From: Alishewanella tabrizica
Lineage (GTDB): Bacteria > Pseudomonadota > Gammaproteobacteria > Enterobacterales > Alteromonadaceae
Assembly (NCBI RefSeq): GCF_014652375.1
Contig: NZ_BMYR01000002.1
Coordinates: forward strand, 248,001-312,000
Length of the DNA stretch: 64,000 bases
Reading direction: 5' to 3'
The notes under the pieces were generated by a model. It was given only the letters and a program-made list of their open reading frames with translations. It was not told where the DNA came from and ran no database searches. The position numbers were made by a program, and so were the translations under genes. Positions 1 to 10,598 of this stretch are shown here, piece after piece (position 1 is the stretch's first letter; every line of letters starts with the position of its first letter).

Positions 1-1721
1 ATTTAACCGCATTACTACCCGACCAAAACAGCGGTATTGCTATTTTTGACGATGCGCAAAATCTTAAATTTTCTGTAGGTACTATTACCAAAAAAAATAC
101 CGAAAAAAATACCGAAAAAAATGACGTCATACTCCCAATGCAGTTAGGGTTTAGCCGTTGGCAACCCGAGGAAGCTATTACGCTAGATCGTTTAAAAGCG
201 ACCCGTTATTTTTATATTCTGTCAATGGACGCTCTTGAACGTAAATGGTTTATAAAAGTTGAGCAAGGCTCAGCAGAGGCGCTGGCAAAATTACAACGCG
301 ATAGTACTGCGCAGTTATCGCTTTTGGTGGGATTTATGTTTTTTGCGGTGCTATTAAGTGTTTTTCTCAGCCGACTGATAAGTGCGCCCTTTCAGCATTT
401 AACGCAAGCCAGTAAAACGTTTAAAAACCTGATCTCAGGCAACGAAACACTGCATATACCTCAAAGTAATTTAGCGGAATATAATGCGCTAGCGGATGTA
501 TTACGCAGTGCAAGTATCGATATAAGCCAAGCGTTTAACGAGGGTAAAACGTTACAAGCGGGTTTATCAGAAGAACTGATTCAGCGTAATAATGAGTTAC
601 ACCATGCGAACAGTCAATTAGAAGCCATATTAACTGCAGCGTCAGACTTTTCTATTATTGCTACCGATCAAGAGGGATTGATTAGTTATTTTAGCCCTGG
701 TGCAGAAAAGCTCACTGGTTATACTGCAGCTGAGATGGTTCAACTACAAACGCCTGCGATCTTACATCTGAACACTGAGGTTGATGCACGCGCGGCTGAG
801 TTAAGTCAGGAATATCAACAATTAATCATTGGTTTTAAAGCGTTTGTTATCGTTGCAGAGCAACAGGGTAGCGAATCTCGAGAGTGGCATTATGTACGAA
901 AAGACAGGCAACAGATTCTCGTATCATTAACTGTTACTCCTATACAAGATAATGCGGGGATGATTCGAGGTTACCTGGGTATCGCTAAAGATATTTCTGA
1001 GCGTCATCGTAATGAAAAACTAAAAAATGAATTTATTTCAACGGTCAGCCATGAATTGCGCACACCGCTTACCTCAATCTATGGTGCGTTAAGATTAGTT
1101 AATTCAGGTACGTTAGCCGAATTACCCCCTAAAGTGGCTAAGTTGTTGCGGGTAGCTGAAGAAAATAGTCAGCGATTGTCTGTTTTGATTAATGATCTGC
1201 TGGACATTGAGAAACTGTTGGCAGGCAAGATGCAGTTATCGCTGCAAGTGATGGCTATTGTTCCAATCGTAGAAGATGCTATTCAAACAATTAGCAGCTA
1301 TGCAGAGCAGTTTAATGTAAAAATTGAAGCGATTTATCCCACTAAAACACTTTACGCAAACGTGGACAGCATGCGGTTGATGCAAGTTATCCATAATTTG
1401 TTATCCAATGCGATTAAGTTTTCTGCCGCGGGTAATCATGTCACCGTGAAAGTCTCTGAAGATCATACTAGTATTAAGCTTGAAGTCATTGATCAAGGGA
1501 TGGGTATTCCAGAAGAGTTTAAAGCCCGTATTTTTGAACGTTTTACGCAGAGTGATGCTGCGAGCACCCGTAAACAAGGTGGAACTGGTTTAGGCTTAGC
1601 GATAAGTAAAGAATTAACCCTGAAAATGGGCGGAGATATTGGTTTTGTTTCTGAACTTCGTCATGGCACTACGTTTTGGTTAACCTTCCCTTTAGTGCTT
1701 TCTAAAGATGAAGACCAATAA
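1..1721 (+). CDS. Sensor histidine kinase, HAMP-PAS-HisKA-HATPase (5' partial)
   Basis: The reading frame is open to the left edge (codons start at base 3), so the protein begins outside the window and the ATG at 138 is only an internal methionine. What is visible is the end of a periplasmic or extracytoplasmic sensor region, a transmembrane helix (about bases 318-385), a HAMP-like linker, a PAS domain (about 600-1010), then HisKA with the phospho-acceptor in SHELRTPL (His codon 1050-1052), an N box (NLLSNAIKFS) and G boxes (DQGMGIPEEF, GGTGLGL). There is no receiver domain, so it should pass phosphate to a separate protein. It lies 36 bases before a second kinase and upstream of an HPt-REC-GGDEF protein, so the three probably form one pathway. 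An in-frame four-residue repeat KNTE lies near the left edge. Confidence 0.9.
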   Translation, partial: LTALLPDQNSGIAIFDDAQNLKFSVGTITKKNTEKNTEKNDVILPMQLGFSRWQPEEAITLDRLKATRYFYILSMDALERKWFIKVEQGSAEALAKLQRDSTAQLSLLVGFMFFAVLLSVFLSRLISAPFQHLTQASKTFKNLISGNETLHIPQSNLAEYNALADVLRSASIDISQAFNEGKTLQAGLSEELIQRNNELHHANSQLEAILTAASDFSIIATDQEGLISYFSPGAEKLTGYTAAEMVQLQTPAILHLNTEVDARAAELSQEYQQLIIGFKAFVIVAEQQGSESREWHYVRKDRQQILVSLTVTPIQDNAGMIRGYLGIAKDISERHRNEKLKNEFISTVSHELRTPLTSIYGALRLVNSGTLAELPPKVAKLLRVAEENSQRLSVLINDLLDIEKLLAGKMQLSLQVMAIVPIVEDAIQTISSYAEQFNVKIEAIYPTKTLYANVDSMRLMQVIHNLLSNAIKFSAAGNHVTVKVSEDHTSIKLEVIDQGMGIPEEFKARIFERFTQSDAASTRKQGGTGLGLAISKELTLKMGGDIGFVSELRHGTTFWLTFPLVLSKDEDQ

Positions 1722-1757
1722 TAGGCTTTATTAATAAAGTTAATAACGGATGTCTCT

Positions 1758-4700
1758 ATGCAGTTACCTGATATACCTAACAGTGAACCCCTTCGTTTAG
1801 CTGCTTTAGCGAATACATCGTTAATCGACACAGAAGACGAGCCACGTTTTGACAGCATTACACACTTAGTAAAACAGTGTTTTAACGTGGAAATGGTATT
1901 GATCTCACTGGTAGATGACAAACGGCAATGGTTTAAATCTCGTCAAGGAATTGCGGCTTGTGAAACATCAAGAGATATCTCATTTTGCGGTCATGCTATT
2001 TTACAAACGGACGTTTTCGAGATTGTTGATGCCTGTAAAGATCCTCGCTTTAATGATAATCCATTAGTTGCTTCTGCGCCTTTTATCCGTTTTTATGCCG
2101 GTGTACCACTTCGCTTCGAAGGGCAAAATATCGGGACACTCTGTATTATTGACAAAATGCCGCGTCAATTAACCGAACGTGATCGGCAAATTTTATGTGG
2201 CTTTGCTGAGTTGGTTGAACAAGAAATCGAGGATCGGTTACAAGAACACGCTCATCAAAAATTACTGGCTAGTGAATTAATGTATCGCTCAGTATTAGAA
2301 GGTACAAGAATTGGTACTTGGCAGTGGAATGTTCAAACAGGTGCTACGCTTTTTAACGCGCGTTGGGCTGAGATGATTGGTTACTCCTTAGAAGAGCTTG
2401 AACCAATAGATATTAATACGTGGCTGTCATTTGTGCATCCTGATGATTTAGCCAGTTCAAGTAAATTGTTACAGCAACATTTTTCAGGCGAGTTGCCTTT
2501 TTACGATTGTAAATGCCGGATGAAACACAAGGCGGGGCATTGGATTTGGGTACATGATCGAGGGCAAGTGGTAAGTTGGACCGCTGAGGGTAAACCTTTA
2601 ATGATGTATGGTACCCATGCTGATATCACGGAGCAAATTAAAACCGAACAAAAATTGACAGAACAACGCCAATTGTATGAACAAATACTTGAGCAAAGTA
2701 TGGCCGGTTACTGGGACTGGTATATTCCGCAGAATACGGAGTATCTAAGTCCTGGCTTTAAAAGTATGTTTGGCTATGCTGATCATGAGATGGAGAACGC
2801 ACCTGAATCTTGGCAACAAATTATTTTCCAAGAGGATCTGCCCGCAGTACTAGACAGCTTTCGGCAGCATATTTCCTCCAAAGGTTTAATACCTTTTGAT
2901 AATACAGTGCGATATAACCATAAAAATGGTTCAACGGTGTGGGTGCGCTGTGTAGGTAAGGTTATTGAATGGGATGATGATCAGCAACCGTTGCGAATGG
3001 TGGGTTGCCACATAAATTTAACCAAAGAAATGACCATTCGCTCTGAGCTTCAGGATAGTCGTGATCAATTCCAAGCCTTGGTTACCAATATCCCCGGTAT
3101 TACCTATCGTTGTAAGGCAGACAAAGCTTGGACCATGATTTATATGAGTGGCAGTATCGATCCTTTATCAGGCTATCCAGCAAGTGACTTTATTAATAAT
3201 AGTGTACGAAGCTATGCGAGTGTTATTCATCCGGGAGATCACGATCGCCTAGAACAAGCCGTTGCTAAAGCGATTAACGAGCACAGTAACTGGTTATTAG
3301 AATATCGTATTATTCATAAATCTGGCGAGATTCGATGGGTAGAAGAGCGAGGTCGTGCCGAGTATGCTGATCAGCAGGTGACCTTTTTAGACGGCTTTAT
3401 TTTAGATATTACCGAAGAAAAAACCTTGAAACAGCAATTGTTAAATTTAACCCGACAATTGCCTGGGATGGTTTATCAATACCAACAATGGCCAGATGGT
3501 CGTATTGCCTTTCCTTATGTGAGCGATAACATTAACAAGATTTACGGCGTAACGCCCGAACAAGTTAAAAGTGACGCAAACTTTATTTTTAATAAAATTT
3601 ATCCTGATGATCTCCCTGATCTGGCAAAAAGTATTGAGGAGTCAGCCGTTAATTTATCCATCTGGCAACACCAGTATCGTGTTTGGTTAGATAAGGAATA
3701 TCCAATTTGGTTGTCAGGCAGAGCTGCGCCAGAACGTATGCCCGATGGTAGTACATTATGGCACGGTTATCTGGAAGATATTACCAGCAGTAAACTGCAT
3801 TATTTAGAATTAGAGCGTGTTAACCAAGCGCTAAAACTCAGTCAACAACGCTTGGAGCTAGCCAGCGAAACAGCATTGATCGGTTTCTGGCAGGCATCAT
3901 TAGTAACAGGGGAGCTACTTTGGTCGCCAGTCATTTATCAGATATTTGGTATAGATGATAATGTGGTTCCCAGTGTTGCTTTGTTTAAAAGTACACTGCA
4001 TCCAGATGATAGGCATTTAGTCGCTGAAAGCGAGCAACGAGCATTGGCAACGGGATTGCATGATGTCGTGCATCGTATTATTCGACCTGATGGCACTATT
4101 CGTTGGGTTCACGAATTAGCGCGTATGCTGCCACTAGAGGATAATCCAGAACAAATTCTCATAGGATCGGTACAAGACGTGACAGATCGTATGGTTTTGC
4201 AGCAAATGAAAGATGCTTTTATTTCAACTGTCAGTCATGAATTACGTACACCGGTAACTGCAATTAGTGGCGCACTGGCGTTGCTGAATTCGGGTAAGTT
4301 GGGGGATGTACCCGCATTTATGCTTAAGTTGCTTAATGTGGCAGAGAATAATAGTAAGCGCTTAAATCAATTAATTAACGACTTGTTAGATATCGAAAAA
4401 CTAACTGCTGGCAAAATGCCTTTTGATATTAAACCATTAAATATAGCTACGGAGCTGATGCAGGCGGTTGATAATATTCAACCGTTTGCAAATCAACATC
4501 GGGTTTTTATTGAATCCCAAATTGCACCTGGCACGGATATTGTGCTTGCAGATACGCTTAGATTGCAGCAAGTACTCACCAATCTACTTTCTAATGCGAT
4601 TAAATTTTCTCCAAAGGAGAGTACCGTCTTGTTAACTGCAAAGACAAAGGGTGATAATATTGTCATAGCTGTTTCAGATAGTGGCCAAGGTATTTCAGCA

Positions 4701-4907
4701 GACTTTCAAAACCGAGTATTTCAGCGTTTTGCCCAAGCTGACAATTCCAATTTGCGCCAAAATGGTGGAACGGGTTTAGGCTTAGCGATTTGTAAAGAGT
4801 TGATCGTTCAGATGGGTGGGGATATTTATTTTGAGAGTGAATTAGGTAAAGGCACCACATTTTTTGCCAATTTACCGAGCTTGAAACCCGTTGATAAACA
4901 TGAATAG
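1758..4907 (+). CDS. Multi-PAS sensor histidine kinase with N-terminal GAF domain
   Basis: This 1049-residue soluble kinase has no evident transmembrane segment. A GAF domain (about residues 1-165) is followed by about five PAS/PAC modules up to residue 800; PAC-type endings such as GTHADITE and GSVQDVTD are visible. HisKA follows with His827 in SHELRTPV, then an HATPase domain with NLLSNAIKFSP and GGTGLGLAI. The kinase core is very like that of the preceding gene (ISTVSHELRTP, then INDLLDIEKL), which suggests duplication of the catalytic half and different sensing halves. No receiver domain is present. The next gene overlaps its end by eight bases, so the products are likely made together. 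The ligand cannot be told from sequence; multiple PAS modules usually mean redox, oxygen or small-molecule sensing. Confidence 0.93.
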   Translation: MQLPDIPNSEPLRLAALANTSLIDTEDEPRFDSITHLVKQCFNVEMVLISLVDDKRQWFKSRQGIAACETSRDISFCGHAILQTDVFEIVDACKDPRFNDNPLVASAPFIRFYAGVPLRFEGQNIGTLCIIDKMPRQLTERDRQILCGFAELVEQEIEDRLQEHAHQKLLASELMYRSVLEGTRIGTWQWNVQTGATLFNARWAEMIGYSLEELEPIDINTWLSFVHPDDLASSSKLLQQHFSGELPFYDCKCRMKHKAGHWIWVHDRGQVVSWTAEGKPLMMYGTHADITEQIKTEQKLTEQRQLYEQILEQSMAGYWDWYIPQNTEYLSPGFKSMFGYADHEMENAPESWQQIIFQEDLPAVLDSFRQHISSKGLIPFDNTVRYNHKNGSTVWVRCVGKVIEWDDDQQPLRMVGCHINLTKEMTIRSELQDSRDQFQALVTNIPGITYRCKADKAWTMIYMSGSIDPLSGYPASDFINNSVRSYASVIHPGDHDRLEQAVAKAINEHSNWLLEYRIIHKSGEIRWVEERGRAEYADQQVTFLDGFILDITEEKTLKQQLLNLTRQLPGMVYQYQQWPDGRIAFPYVSDNINKIYGVTPEQVKSDANFIFNKIYPDDLPDLAKSIEESAVNLSIWQHQYRVWLDKEYPIWLSGRAAPERMPDGSTLWHGYLEDITSSKLHYLELERVNQALKLSQQRLELASETALIGFWQASLVTGELLWSPVIYQIFGIDDNVVPSVALFKSTLHPDDRHLVAESEQRALATGLHDVVHRIIRPDGTIRWVHELARMLPLEDNPEQILIGSVQDVTDRMVLQQMKDAFISTVSHELRTPVTAISGALALLNSGKLGDVPAFMLKLLNVAENNSKRLNQLINDLLDIEKLTAGKMPFDIKPLNIATELMQAVDNIQPFANQHRVFIESQIAPGTDIVLADTLRLQQVLTNLLSNAIKFSPKESTVLLTAKTKGDNIVIAVSDSGQGISADFQNRVFQRFAQADNSNLRQNGGTGLGLAICKELIVQMGGDIYFESELGKGTTFFANLPSLKPVDKHE

Positions 4908-6531
4908 GACATTTGTGAAAGAAAAAAACCAGTCTGATTTAAATGCAGCTTTTAGTGGTTTAAGACGCCGATTTGAGCAAAGTATTCCCGAACGGGCAAT
5001 GCAAATGGTACAGGCTACTGCTGACGGTGATGCATTAGACTTAAGTTATTTATTAGCAGAAGCTCATAAATTGGCTGGTGCATGTGGAACCTTTGGCTAT
5101 TATGAGCTTGGCGTTGCCGCCAGACAAATTGAACAACTGGTAAAAGATGTCCTTGATAAGCCCACACTAGAACAACAACAAGTTTTGCCTCTCTTAAAGC
5201 AAGCTGTAACAGATTTTCAGACAGCAGTGTTATCCGCTGTGCATGAAGGAAAAACCGGCAACATCCAGCGCACTCAGCCCAATGTTAAACCAAGCAGTAT
5301 TTGGATCCTCTTACCCGATGAAAGCTTTGTCACAGATTTGATAACGCAGCTTGTCGCTTATGGACATCATGTGCTGCGGTTACAAAGCTATCATGAGTGT
5401 TTTGAAAAATTACAAACGCAGACACCAGCAATAATATTTAGTGACGTATTGGTTGCAGGCCTCGATTTTTTTAATCAAAGTGCCCTACTAAAACGCATCA
5501 GCGAGCAGCAAGTGCGCTTAGTGATGTATTCTGTACAAGATGATTTTTCTCTTAGAATCAAAGCCGCACAGCAGCGCGCTGAAGCTTTTTTTATTTTGCC
5601 CATCGTAATACCACAGGTTATTACCACGTTAATTGAACTGATAGATAAAGAAACAAGCAATGTGGGGCGCGTGGCCATTGTTGAAGATGATCAATTGCTA
5701 GCAGAACATTATGCGTTGGTGCTTAACAGTGTTGGCATTAAAACGCATATCGTGCAGCATATTACGAATATTGTCAGCGAGTTGATGCAATTTCAACCCG
5801 ATTTGCTGTTAATGGATTTATATATGCCGGAATATTCAGGTCCTGAAATTGCCGGGTTACTTAGACAATATCAAGCATTTAAACGCTTACCTATTGTGTT
5901 TTTGTCATCAGAGATGAATAAAACGCTGCAAATACAGGCGCTTTCGCATGGTGGCGATGATTTTCTAACGAAGCCAATTGATGATGTTTTGCTAGCGCAG
6001 TCGGTGAAAGTACGTTTAGCCAGAAGTTTAGAGATTAAAAATCTGATTGAAAAAGACAGCCTGACAAATTTAATCAAGCACAGTGCCATCAAACAAGTCG
6101 CCGATCTTGAGTTTGAGCGAGCTCTGCGACATGGAACGCCATTAAGTATCGTAATGCTAGATATCGACTTTTTTAAACGTGTTAACGATAACTATGGGCA
6201 TGCCACTGGAGATGTTGTGATTACGGCCTTAGCCACTTTACTCAGTAAACGCATTAGAAAAACGGATAAAGCAGGTCGCTATGGTGGTGAGGAGTTTATG
6301 CTTGTGTTACCGGATTGCACAGCAGCACAAGCTCGGATATTGGTTAACAGCATCTTAGATAGCTTTAGCCAGTTGCGTTTCAATTTTCAAGATGATCATT
6401 TCAGTTGTACTTTTTCGGCTGGGGTTGCTTCAACCAGCGATAATAGTTTTAGCCGTTCTGCACAGTTAGTTGAAACCGCCGATGCAGCGTTGTACAAAGC
6501 AAAGCAAGCTGGGCGCAATCAGGTGGTCTAA
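4900..6531 (+). CDS. HPt - pseudo-receiver - receiver - GGDEF diguanylate cyclase
   Basis: Domains in order are: an HPt domain with His56 in AHKLAGACGTFGY; a degenerate receiver (about 130-245) that keeps an Asp in FSDVLVAG but has no Lys before its last strand; a canonical receiver (about 258-375) with Asp306 in LLLMDLYMPEYSG and the TKP motif; and a GGDEF domain with GGEEF at residues 462-466. RKTD lies five residues before GGEEF and matches the RxxD inhibitory site, so the cyclase should be active and product-inhibited. It would make c-di-GMP when phosphorylated by one of the upstream kinases. The ATG at 4900 is preferred; a TTG at 4891 in the same frame would add three residues. The start overlaps the upstream kinase by eight bases. 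Confidence 0.9.
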   Translation: MNRTFVKEKNQSDLNAAFSGLRRRFEQSIPERAMQMVQATADGDALDLSYLLAEAHKLAGACGTFGYYELGVAARQIEQLVKDVLDKPTLEQQQVLPLLKQAVTDFQTAVLSAVHEGKTGNIQRTQPNVKPSSIWILLPDESFVTDLITQLVAYGHHVLRLQSYHECFEKLQTQTPAIIFSDVLVAGLDFFNQSALLKRISEQQVRLVMYSVQDDFSLRIKAAQQRAEAFFILPIVIPQVITTLIELIDKETSNVGRVAIVEDDQLLAEHYALVLNSVGIKTHIVQHITNIVSELMQFQPDLLLMDLYMPEYSGPEIAGLLRQYQAFKRLPIVFLSSEMNKTLQIQALSHGGDDFLTKPIDDVLLAQSVKVRLARSLEIKNLIEKDSLTNLIKHSAIKQVADLEFERALRHGTPLSIVMLDIDFFKRVNDNYGHATGDVVITALATLLSKRIRKTDKAGRYGGEEFMLVLPDCTAAQARILVNSILDSFSQLRFNFQDDHFSCTFSAGVASTSDNSFSRSAQLVETADAALYKAKQAGRNQVV

Positions 6532-6643
6532 CGACCAAAACACGCCTCTTCCAAACCTATGTTGCTGTCGTGAAAATTGAGGTGATATGTCTCGTAGCGG
6601 CTTGAAAGCTGGCGCGGCATAACACGAAACAGGCGCTTAAAAA

Positions 6644-6672
6644 GAAAAAGGACTTATAATTAGTCCTTTTTC
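6644..6672. terminator. Bidirectional intrinsic terminator
   Basis: A perfect 11-bp stem (GAAAAAGGACT at 6644-6654 with AGTCCTTTTTC at 6662-6672) encloses a 7-nt loop. It has A/T runs on both sides and sits between the convergent GGDEF gene and luxS. A second, weaker inverted repeat (GTGAACAC 6709-6716 with GTGTTCAC 6738-6745) lies nearer luxS. Confidence 0.8.
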
Positions 6673-6752
6673 ACTATTTCCTGTATCACGCTTATTTTCT
6701 ATTGTGATGTGAACACCAATTATACGTGATGTATGTCGTGTTCACGGCAGTG

Positions 6753-7262
6753 TCATAGCGTCTTTAACACTTCTGCGGGTAACGCAAGCTCGTCATTGCG
6801 GTTAACGCCAACGCCACGGCTTAAAATGTTTTGGGCAATTTGCTTGGCTTCATCAAGTGAATGCATTTGCGCTGTGCCACATTGATAAATGTTTAGCTCA
6901 GGGATATCGTGTTGACTGGCAACGTGCAATACGTCGTCCATTGCTGCTTGCCAAGCTTTAGCCACGCGTTGCTCGTCGGGTGTGCCAATAAGGCTCATGT
7001 AAAAACCGGTACGACAGCCCATAGGCGAAATATCAATTATTTCAACATCATTTGCATTTAAATGATCACGCATGAAGCCTGCAAACAAATGCTCTAAAGT
7101 ATGAATGCCTTTCTCCGATAAAATCTCTTCGTTTGGCACACAAAACCGTAAATCGTAGACAGTAATGGCGTCGCCCTTAGGCGTATTCATCTTTTTAGCG
7201 ATACGAACGGCAGGGGCTTTCATAATGGTATGGTCTACGGTAAAGCTATCAAGTAATGGCAT
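6753..7262 (-). CDS. luxS: S-ribosylhomocysteine lyase LuxS (AI-2 synthase)
   Basis: LuxS cleaves S-ribosylhomocysteine to homocysteine and the AI-2 precursor DPD in the activated methyl cycle. The 169-residue length is typical. The metal ligands His54 and His58 (HTLEH) and Cys128 (CGTAQMHS), the general base Glu57 and catalytic Cys83 (MGCRTGFY) are all at the family positions. It is monocistronic and divergent from dnaK. Its homocysteine product links it to the mesX-mesD methionine synthase elsewhere in the window. Confidence 0.98.
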   Translation of the reverse strand: MPLLDSFTVDHTIMKAPAVRIAKKMNTPKGDAITVYDLRFCVPNEEILSEKGIHTLEHLFAGFMRDHLNANDVEIIDISPMGCRTGFYMSLIGTPDEQRVAKAWQAAMDDVLHVASQHDIPELNIYQCGTAQMHSLDEAKQIAQNILSRGVGVNRNDELALPAEVLKTL

Positions 7263-7394
7263 AACACATCCAGTTAGCGAAAAAAAGATACATTGATTAT
7301 AACGCTGTCACGGCGAAGAAGTTAATGGCTTTTGCTTTTTAGGTGCAATTAAACACTTTTTAACCACTTAACATAAAAAATTACGGGGTATAAC

Positions 7395-7423
7395 CTTGAA
7401 TAGATCAGGGCTAATCCCCACTA
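7395..7423 (+). promoter_or_regulatory. Sigma-32 (heat-shock) promoter of dnaK
   Basis: CTTGAAT (7395-7401) and CCCCACTA (7416-7423) are separated by 14 bases. This agrees closely with the gammaproteobacterial sigma-32 pattern of CTTGAAA, 11-16 bases, CCCCATNT. It lies about 50 bases upstream of the dnaK start, as expected. The call is from pattern matching alone. Confidence 0.85.
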
Positions 7424-7473
7424 ATCGGTCATCGCAATGTTGTATTGTTCAGAATATTAGGTGGAGAGTAGTT

Positions 7474-9384
7474 ATGGGTAGAATCATTGGTATTGACTTA
7501 GGTACAACCAACTCATGTGTGGCCATTTTAGATGGTGACAAGCCAAGAGTATTAGAAAACGCCGAAGGCACGCGTACCACGCCTTCTATTATTGCTTATG
7601 CAGAAGATGGCGAAGTATTGGTTGGTCAACCGGCAAAGCGTCAAGCGGTGACAAACCCGAAAAATACGCTGTTTGCAATTAAGCGCTTAATTGGTCGTCG
7701 TTTTGAAGACGAAGAAGTACAGCGCGACATTAAAATTATGCCTTACCAAATTGTAAAGGCTGATAATGGTGATGCGTGGGTAGAAGTAAAAGGCAAAAAA
7801 TTAGCTGCACCGCAAATTTCTGCTGAAGTACTGAAAAAAATGAAGAAAACAGCAGAAGATTATTTGGGTGAGCCCGTTACTGCTGCCGTTATCACCGTAC
7901 CTGCTTACTTCAACGATGCGCAGCGTCAAGCAACGAAAGATGCTGGCCGTATTGCGGGTTTAGATGTAAAACGTATTATCAACGAACCAACCGCTGCCGC
8001 TCTGGCCTATGGTATGGATAAAAAGAAAGGCGACACCAAAGTTGCAGTATATGACTTAGGTGGTGGTACTTTCGATATCTCTATCATTGAAATTGATGAT
8101 GTAGATGGCGAGCAAACGTTTGAAGTATTAGCGACTAACGGTGATACTCACTTAGGTGGCGAAGACTTTGACAACCGCGTTATCAATTACTTGGTTGACG
8201 AGTTTAAGAAAGAGCAAGGCATGGATCTGCGTAACGATCCTTTGGCCATGCAGCGTTTAAAAGAAGCCGGTGAAAAAGCGAAGATTGAATTATCTTCAGC
8301 CTCACAAACCGAGGTTAACCTGCCTTATATTACGGCCGATGCTTCAGGTCCTAAGCACCTGAACATCAAGGTAACTCGCGCTAAATTAGAGTCTTTAGTG
8401 GACGATTTAGTACAGCGTACCTTAGAACCGCTAAGAAAGGCCTTAGCTGATGCTGATTTAAGCGTGGGGGAAATCGACGAGATCATTATGGTTGGCGGTC
8501 AAACCCGTATGCCAAAAGTGCAAGAAGCAGTAACGGCATTCTTTGGCAAAGAGCCACGTAAAGACGTTAACCCAGATGAAGCGGTTGCAGTCGGTGCGGC
8601 GATTCAAGGTGCGGTATTATCGGGCGATGTTAAAGACGTTCTGCTGTTAGACGTAACACCATTGTCTCTGGGTATCGAAACTATGGGCAGCGTGATGACA
8701 GCGCTAATTGAGAAAAACACCACTATCCCGACGAAAAAGTCGCAAGTGTTCTCAACAGCAGATGATAATCAGGCTGCAGTAACCATTCATGTGTTACAAG
8801 GTGAACGTAAACGTGCTTCAGACAACAAATCTCTGGGTCAATTTAACCTAGAAGGGATCCGTCCAGGTCGTCGTGGCGAACCGCAAATTGAAGTAACCTT
8901 TGATTTGGATGCCGATGGTATTTTACATGTGTCTGCCAAAGATAAAGACACCGGTAAAGAGCAAAAGATCACCATTAAAGCGTCTTCAGGTTTAAGCGAA
9001 GAAGAAATCGCTAAAATGGTTCGTGACGCCGAATTAAATGCGGAAGAAGACAAAAAGTTTGAAGAAATGGTGCAAACCCGTAATCAAGCCGATGCTATGG
9101 TGCATGCAACACGCAAGCAACTGGAAGAAGTGGGTTCAGCCTTAGCCGCTAACGATAAAGACGCGGTAGAAGCGGCCATTAGTGAGCTTGAGAAAGCGAT
9201 CAAAGGTAGCGATAAAGCAGAAATTGAGGCGAAAACGCAGGCCTTGATCCAAGCATCGCAAAAACTGATGGAAGCTGCGCAAGCCAAAGGCCAACAAGGC
9301 GGTGCGGATAGCGCTCAACAAGCCGGTGCTGGCGATGATGTTGTCGATGCCGAGTTTGAAGAAGTAAAAGACGATAAGAAGTAA
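7474..9384 (+). CDS. dnaK: Hsp70 chaperone DnaK
   Basis: DnaK is the ATP-dependent Hsp70 of the cytoplasm and works with DnaJ and GrpE. The product is 636 residues. The start is the ATG at 7474 ([15 protein letters not shown]), preceded by GGTGGAGA at 7460-7467; an in-frame TTG at 7396 would start inside the promoter and is rejected. Phosphate-binding motifs IDLGTTNS and [11 protein letters not shown], the adenosine motif [10 protein letters not shown], the linker [15 protein letters not shown] and the acidic C-terminus ending in EEVKDDKK are present. It is followed by dnaJ after 63 bases that contain a hairpin. Confidence 0.99.
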   Translation: MGRIIGIDLGTTNSCVAILDGDKPRVLENAEGTRTTPSIIAYAEDGEVLVGQPAKRQAVTNPKNTLFAIKRLIGRRFEDEEVQRDIKIMPYQIVKADNGDAWVEVKGKKLAAPQISAEVLKKMKKTAEDYLGEPVTAAVITVPAYFNDAQRQATKDAGRIAGLDVKRIINEPTAAALAYGMDKKKGDTKVAVYDLGGGTFDISIIEIDDVDGEQTFEVLATNGDTHLGGEDFDNRVINYLVDEFKKEQGMDLRNDPLAMQRLKEAGEKAKIELSSASQTEVNLPYITADASGPKHLNIKVTRAKLESLVDDLVQRTLEPLRKALADADLSVGEIDEIIMVGGQTRMPKVQEAVTAFFGKEPRKDVNPDEAVAVGAAIQGAVLSGDVKDVLLLDVTPLSLGIETMGSVMTALIEKNTTIPTKKSQVFSTADDNQAAVTIHVLQGERKRASDNKSLGQFNLEGIRPGRRGEPQIEVTFDLDADGILHVSAKDKDTGKEQKITIKASSGLSEEEIAKMVRDAELNAEEDKKFEEMVQTRNQADAMVHATRKQLEEVGSALAANDKDAVEAAISELEKAIKGSDKAEIEAKTQALIQASQKLMEAAQAKGQQGGADSAQQAGAGDDVVDAEFEEVKDDKK

Positions 9385-9397
9385 TTAACGCTAATAT

Positions 9398-9424
9398 GAG
9401 CTGCAGGGTATACTGCAGCTCTTT
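9398..9424 (+). terminator. Hairpin between dnaK and dnaJ
   Basis: GAGCTGCAG (9398-9406) pairs with CTGCAGCTC (9413-9421) around a 6-nt loop and is followed by TTTT (from 9422). It is probably a partial terminator or processing hairpin that lowers dnaJ expression relative to dnaK; that role is inferred. Confidence 0.6.
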
Positions 9425-9447
9425 TACTGAGAAATAAGCACAGATCT

Positions 9448-10581
9448 ATGTCCAAGCGTGACTATTATGAAGTGTTAGGTGTCGCAAAAGGCGCCGACGA
9501 TAAAGACATCAAAAAGGCTTACAAACGCCTCGCCATGAAGTTTCACCCTGACAGAACGCAGGGTGATAAAGCGATGGAAGAGAAGTTTAAAGAAGTACAG
9601 GAAGCCTATGAGGTTTTGTCTGACGAGCAAAAACGTGCTGCCTACGATCGTTTCGGCCATGCCGGGGTAGATCCCAACCGCGGTGGTGGTGGGGGCGCAG
9701 GTGGTGCCGATTTTGGCGATATTTTTGGTGATGTATTTGGTGATATCTTTGGTGGTGGCGGCCGTCGTGGCCAATCGCGCGCGCAGCGCGGTTCCGACTT
9801 ACGCTACAATCTCGAATTAACTCTAGAAGAAGCCGTTAAAGGCAAATCTGTCGACATCAAAGTGCCAACGATGGTTGGCTGTGATAGCTGTGATGGCTCG
9901 GGCGCTAAAAAAGGCACCTCAGCAAAAAGCTGTCCTACTTGTAATGGTGCGGGCCAAGTTACGATGCGTCAGGGCTTTTTTGCGGTTCAGCAAACCTGCC
10001 CAACGTGTAATGGGCGTGGCAAGATTATTCCTGATCCGTGTACGAAGTGTCATGGCGAAGGTCGCATCGAAAAAACCAAAACCTTGGCGGTTAAAATTCC
10101 TGCAGGCGTGGACACCGGTGATCGTATTCGTTTAACCGGTGAAGGCGAAGCGGGCATGCATGGCGCTCCAGCGGGCGATTTATACGTACAGGTAAGCGTG
10201 AAAGCGCATCCTATCTTCCAGCGTGATGGTAATAATTTGTACTGCGAAGTGCCGATGAGTTTTGCCACAGCGGCGTTAGGGGGCGAAATAGATGTGCCTA
10301 CTTTAGATGGCCGCGTGAAGCTGAAAATTCCACCCGAAACGCAAACGGACAAAATGTTCCGATTACGTGGCAAAGGTGTGCAATCGGTTCGTGGTGGTGG
10401 TGTAGGTGACTTAGTGTGTAAAGTCGTTATCGAAACCCCAGTGAAGTTATCTGAGCGGCAAAAAGAATTGTTGCGTCAACTAGATGACAGCATGACGGGA
10501 GAAAGTGAAGCGACTCACCGGCCTAAATCGAAAGGCTTTTTTGACGGCGTCAAAAAGTTCTTTGATGATTTAACCAGCTAA
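9448..10581 (+). CDS. dnaJ: Hsp40 co-chaperone DnaJ
   Basis: DnaJ delivers substrates to DnaK and stimulates its ATPase. The 377-residue protein has an N-terminal J domain with the HPD motif ([10 protein letters not shown]), a glycine/phenylalanine linker (residues about 75-110), four CxxCxGxG zinc motifs ([32 protein letters not shown]) and the C-terminal substrate-binding region. It is type I DnaJ of ordinary length. It is read from the dnaK heat-shock promoter unless an unseen internal promoter exists. Confidence 0.99.
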   Translation: MSKRDYYEVLGVAKGADDKDIKKAYKRLAMKFHPDRTQGDKAMEEKFKEVQEAYEVLSDEQKRAAYDRFGHAGVDPNRGGGGGAGGADFGDIFGDVFGDIFGGGGRRGQSRAQRGSDLRYNLELTLEEAVKGKSVDIKVPTMVGCDSCDGSGAKKGTSAKSCPTCNGAGQVTMRQGFFAVQQTCPTCNGRGKIIPDPCTKCHGEGRIEKTKTLAVKIPAGVDTGDRIRLTGEGEAGMHGAPAGDLYVQVSVKAHPIFQRDGNNLYCEVPMSFATAALGGEIDVPTLDGRVKLKIPPETQTDKMFRLRGKGVQSVRGGGVGDLVCKVVIETPVKLSERQKELLRQLDDSMTGESEATHRPKSKGFFDGVKKFFDDLTS

Positions 10582-10598
10582 GCGCGTCTTGCTAACAG

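Noticed and set aside
7396-7473. TTG start giving a 26-residue longer DnaK
   Set aside because: It would begin inside the sigma-32 -35 element and the added residues do not match DnaK; the ATG at 7474 has a proper Shine-Dalgarno sequence.
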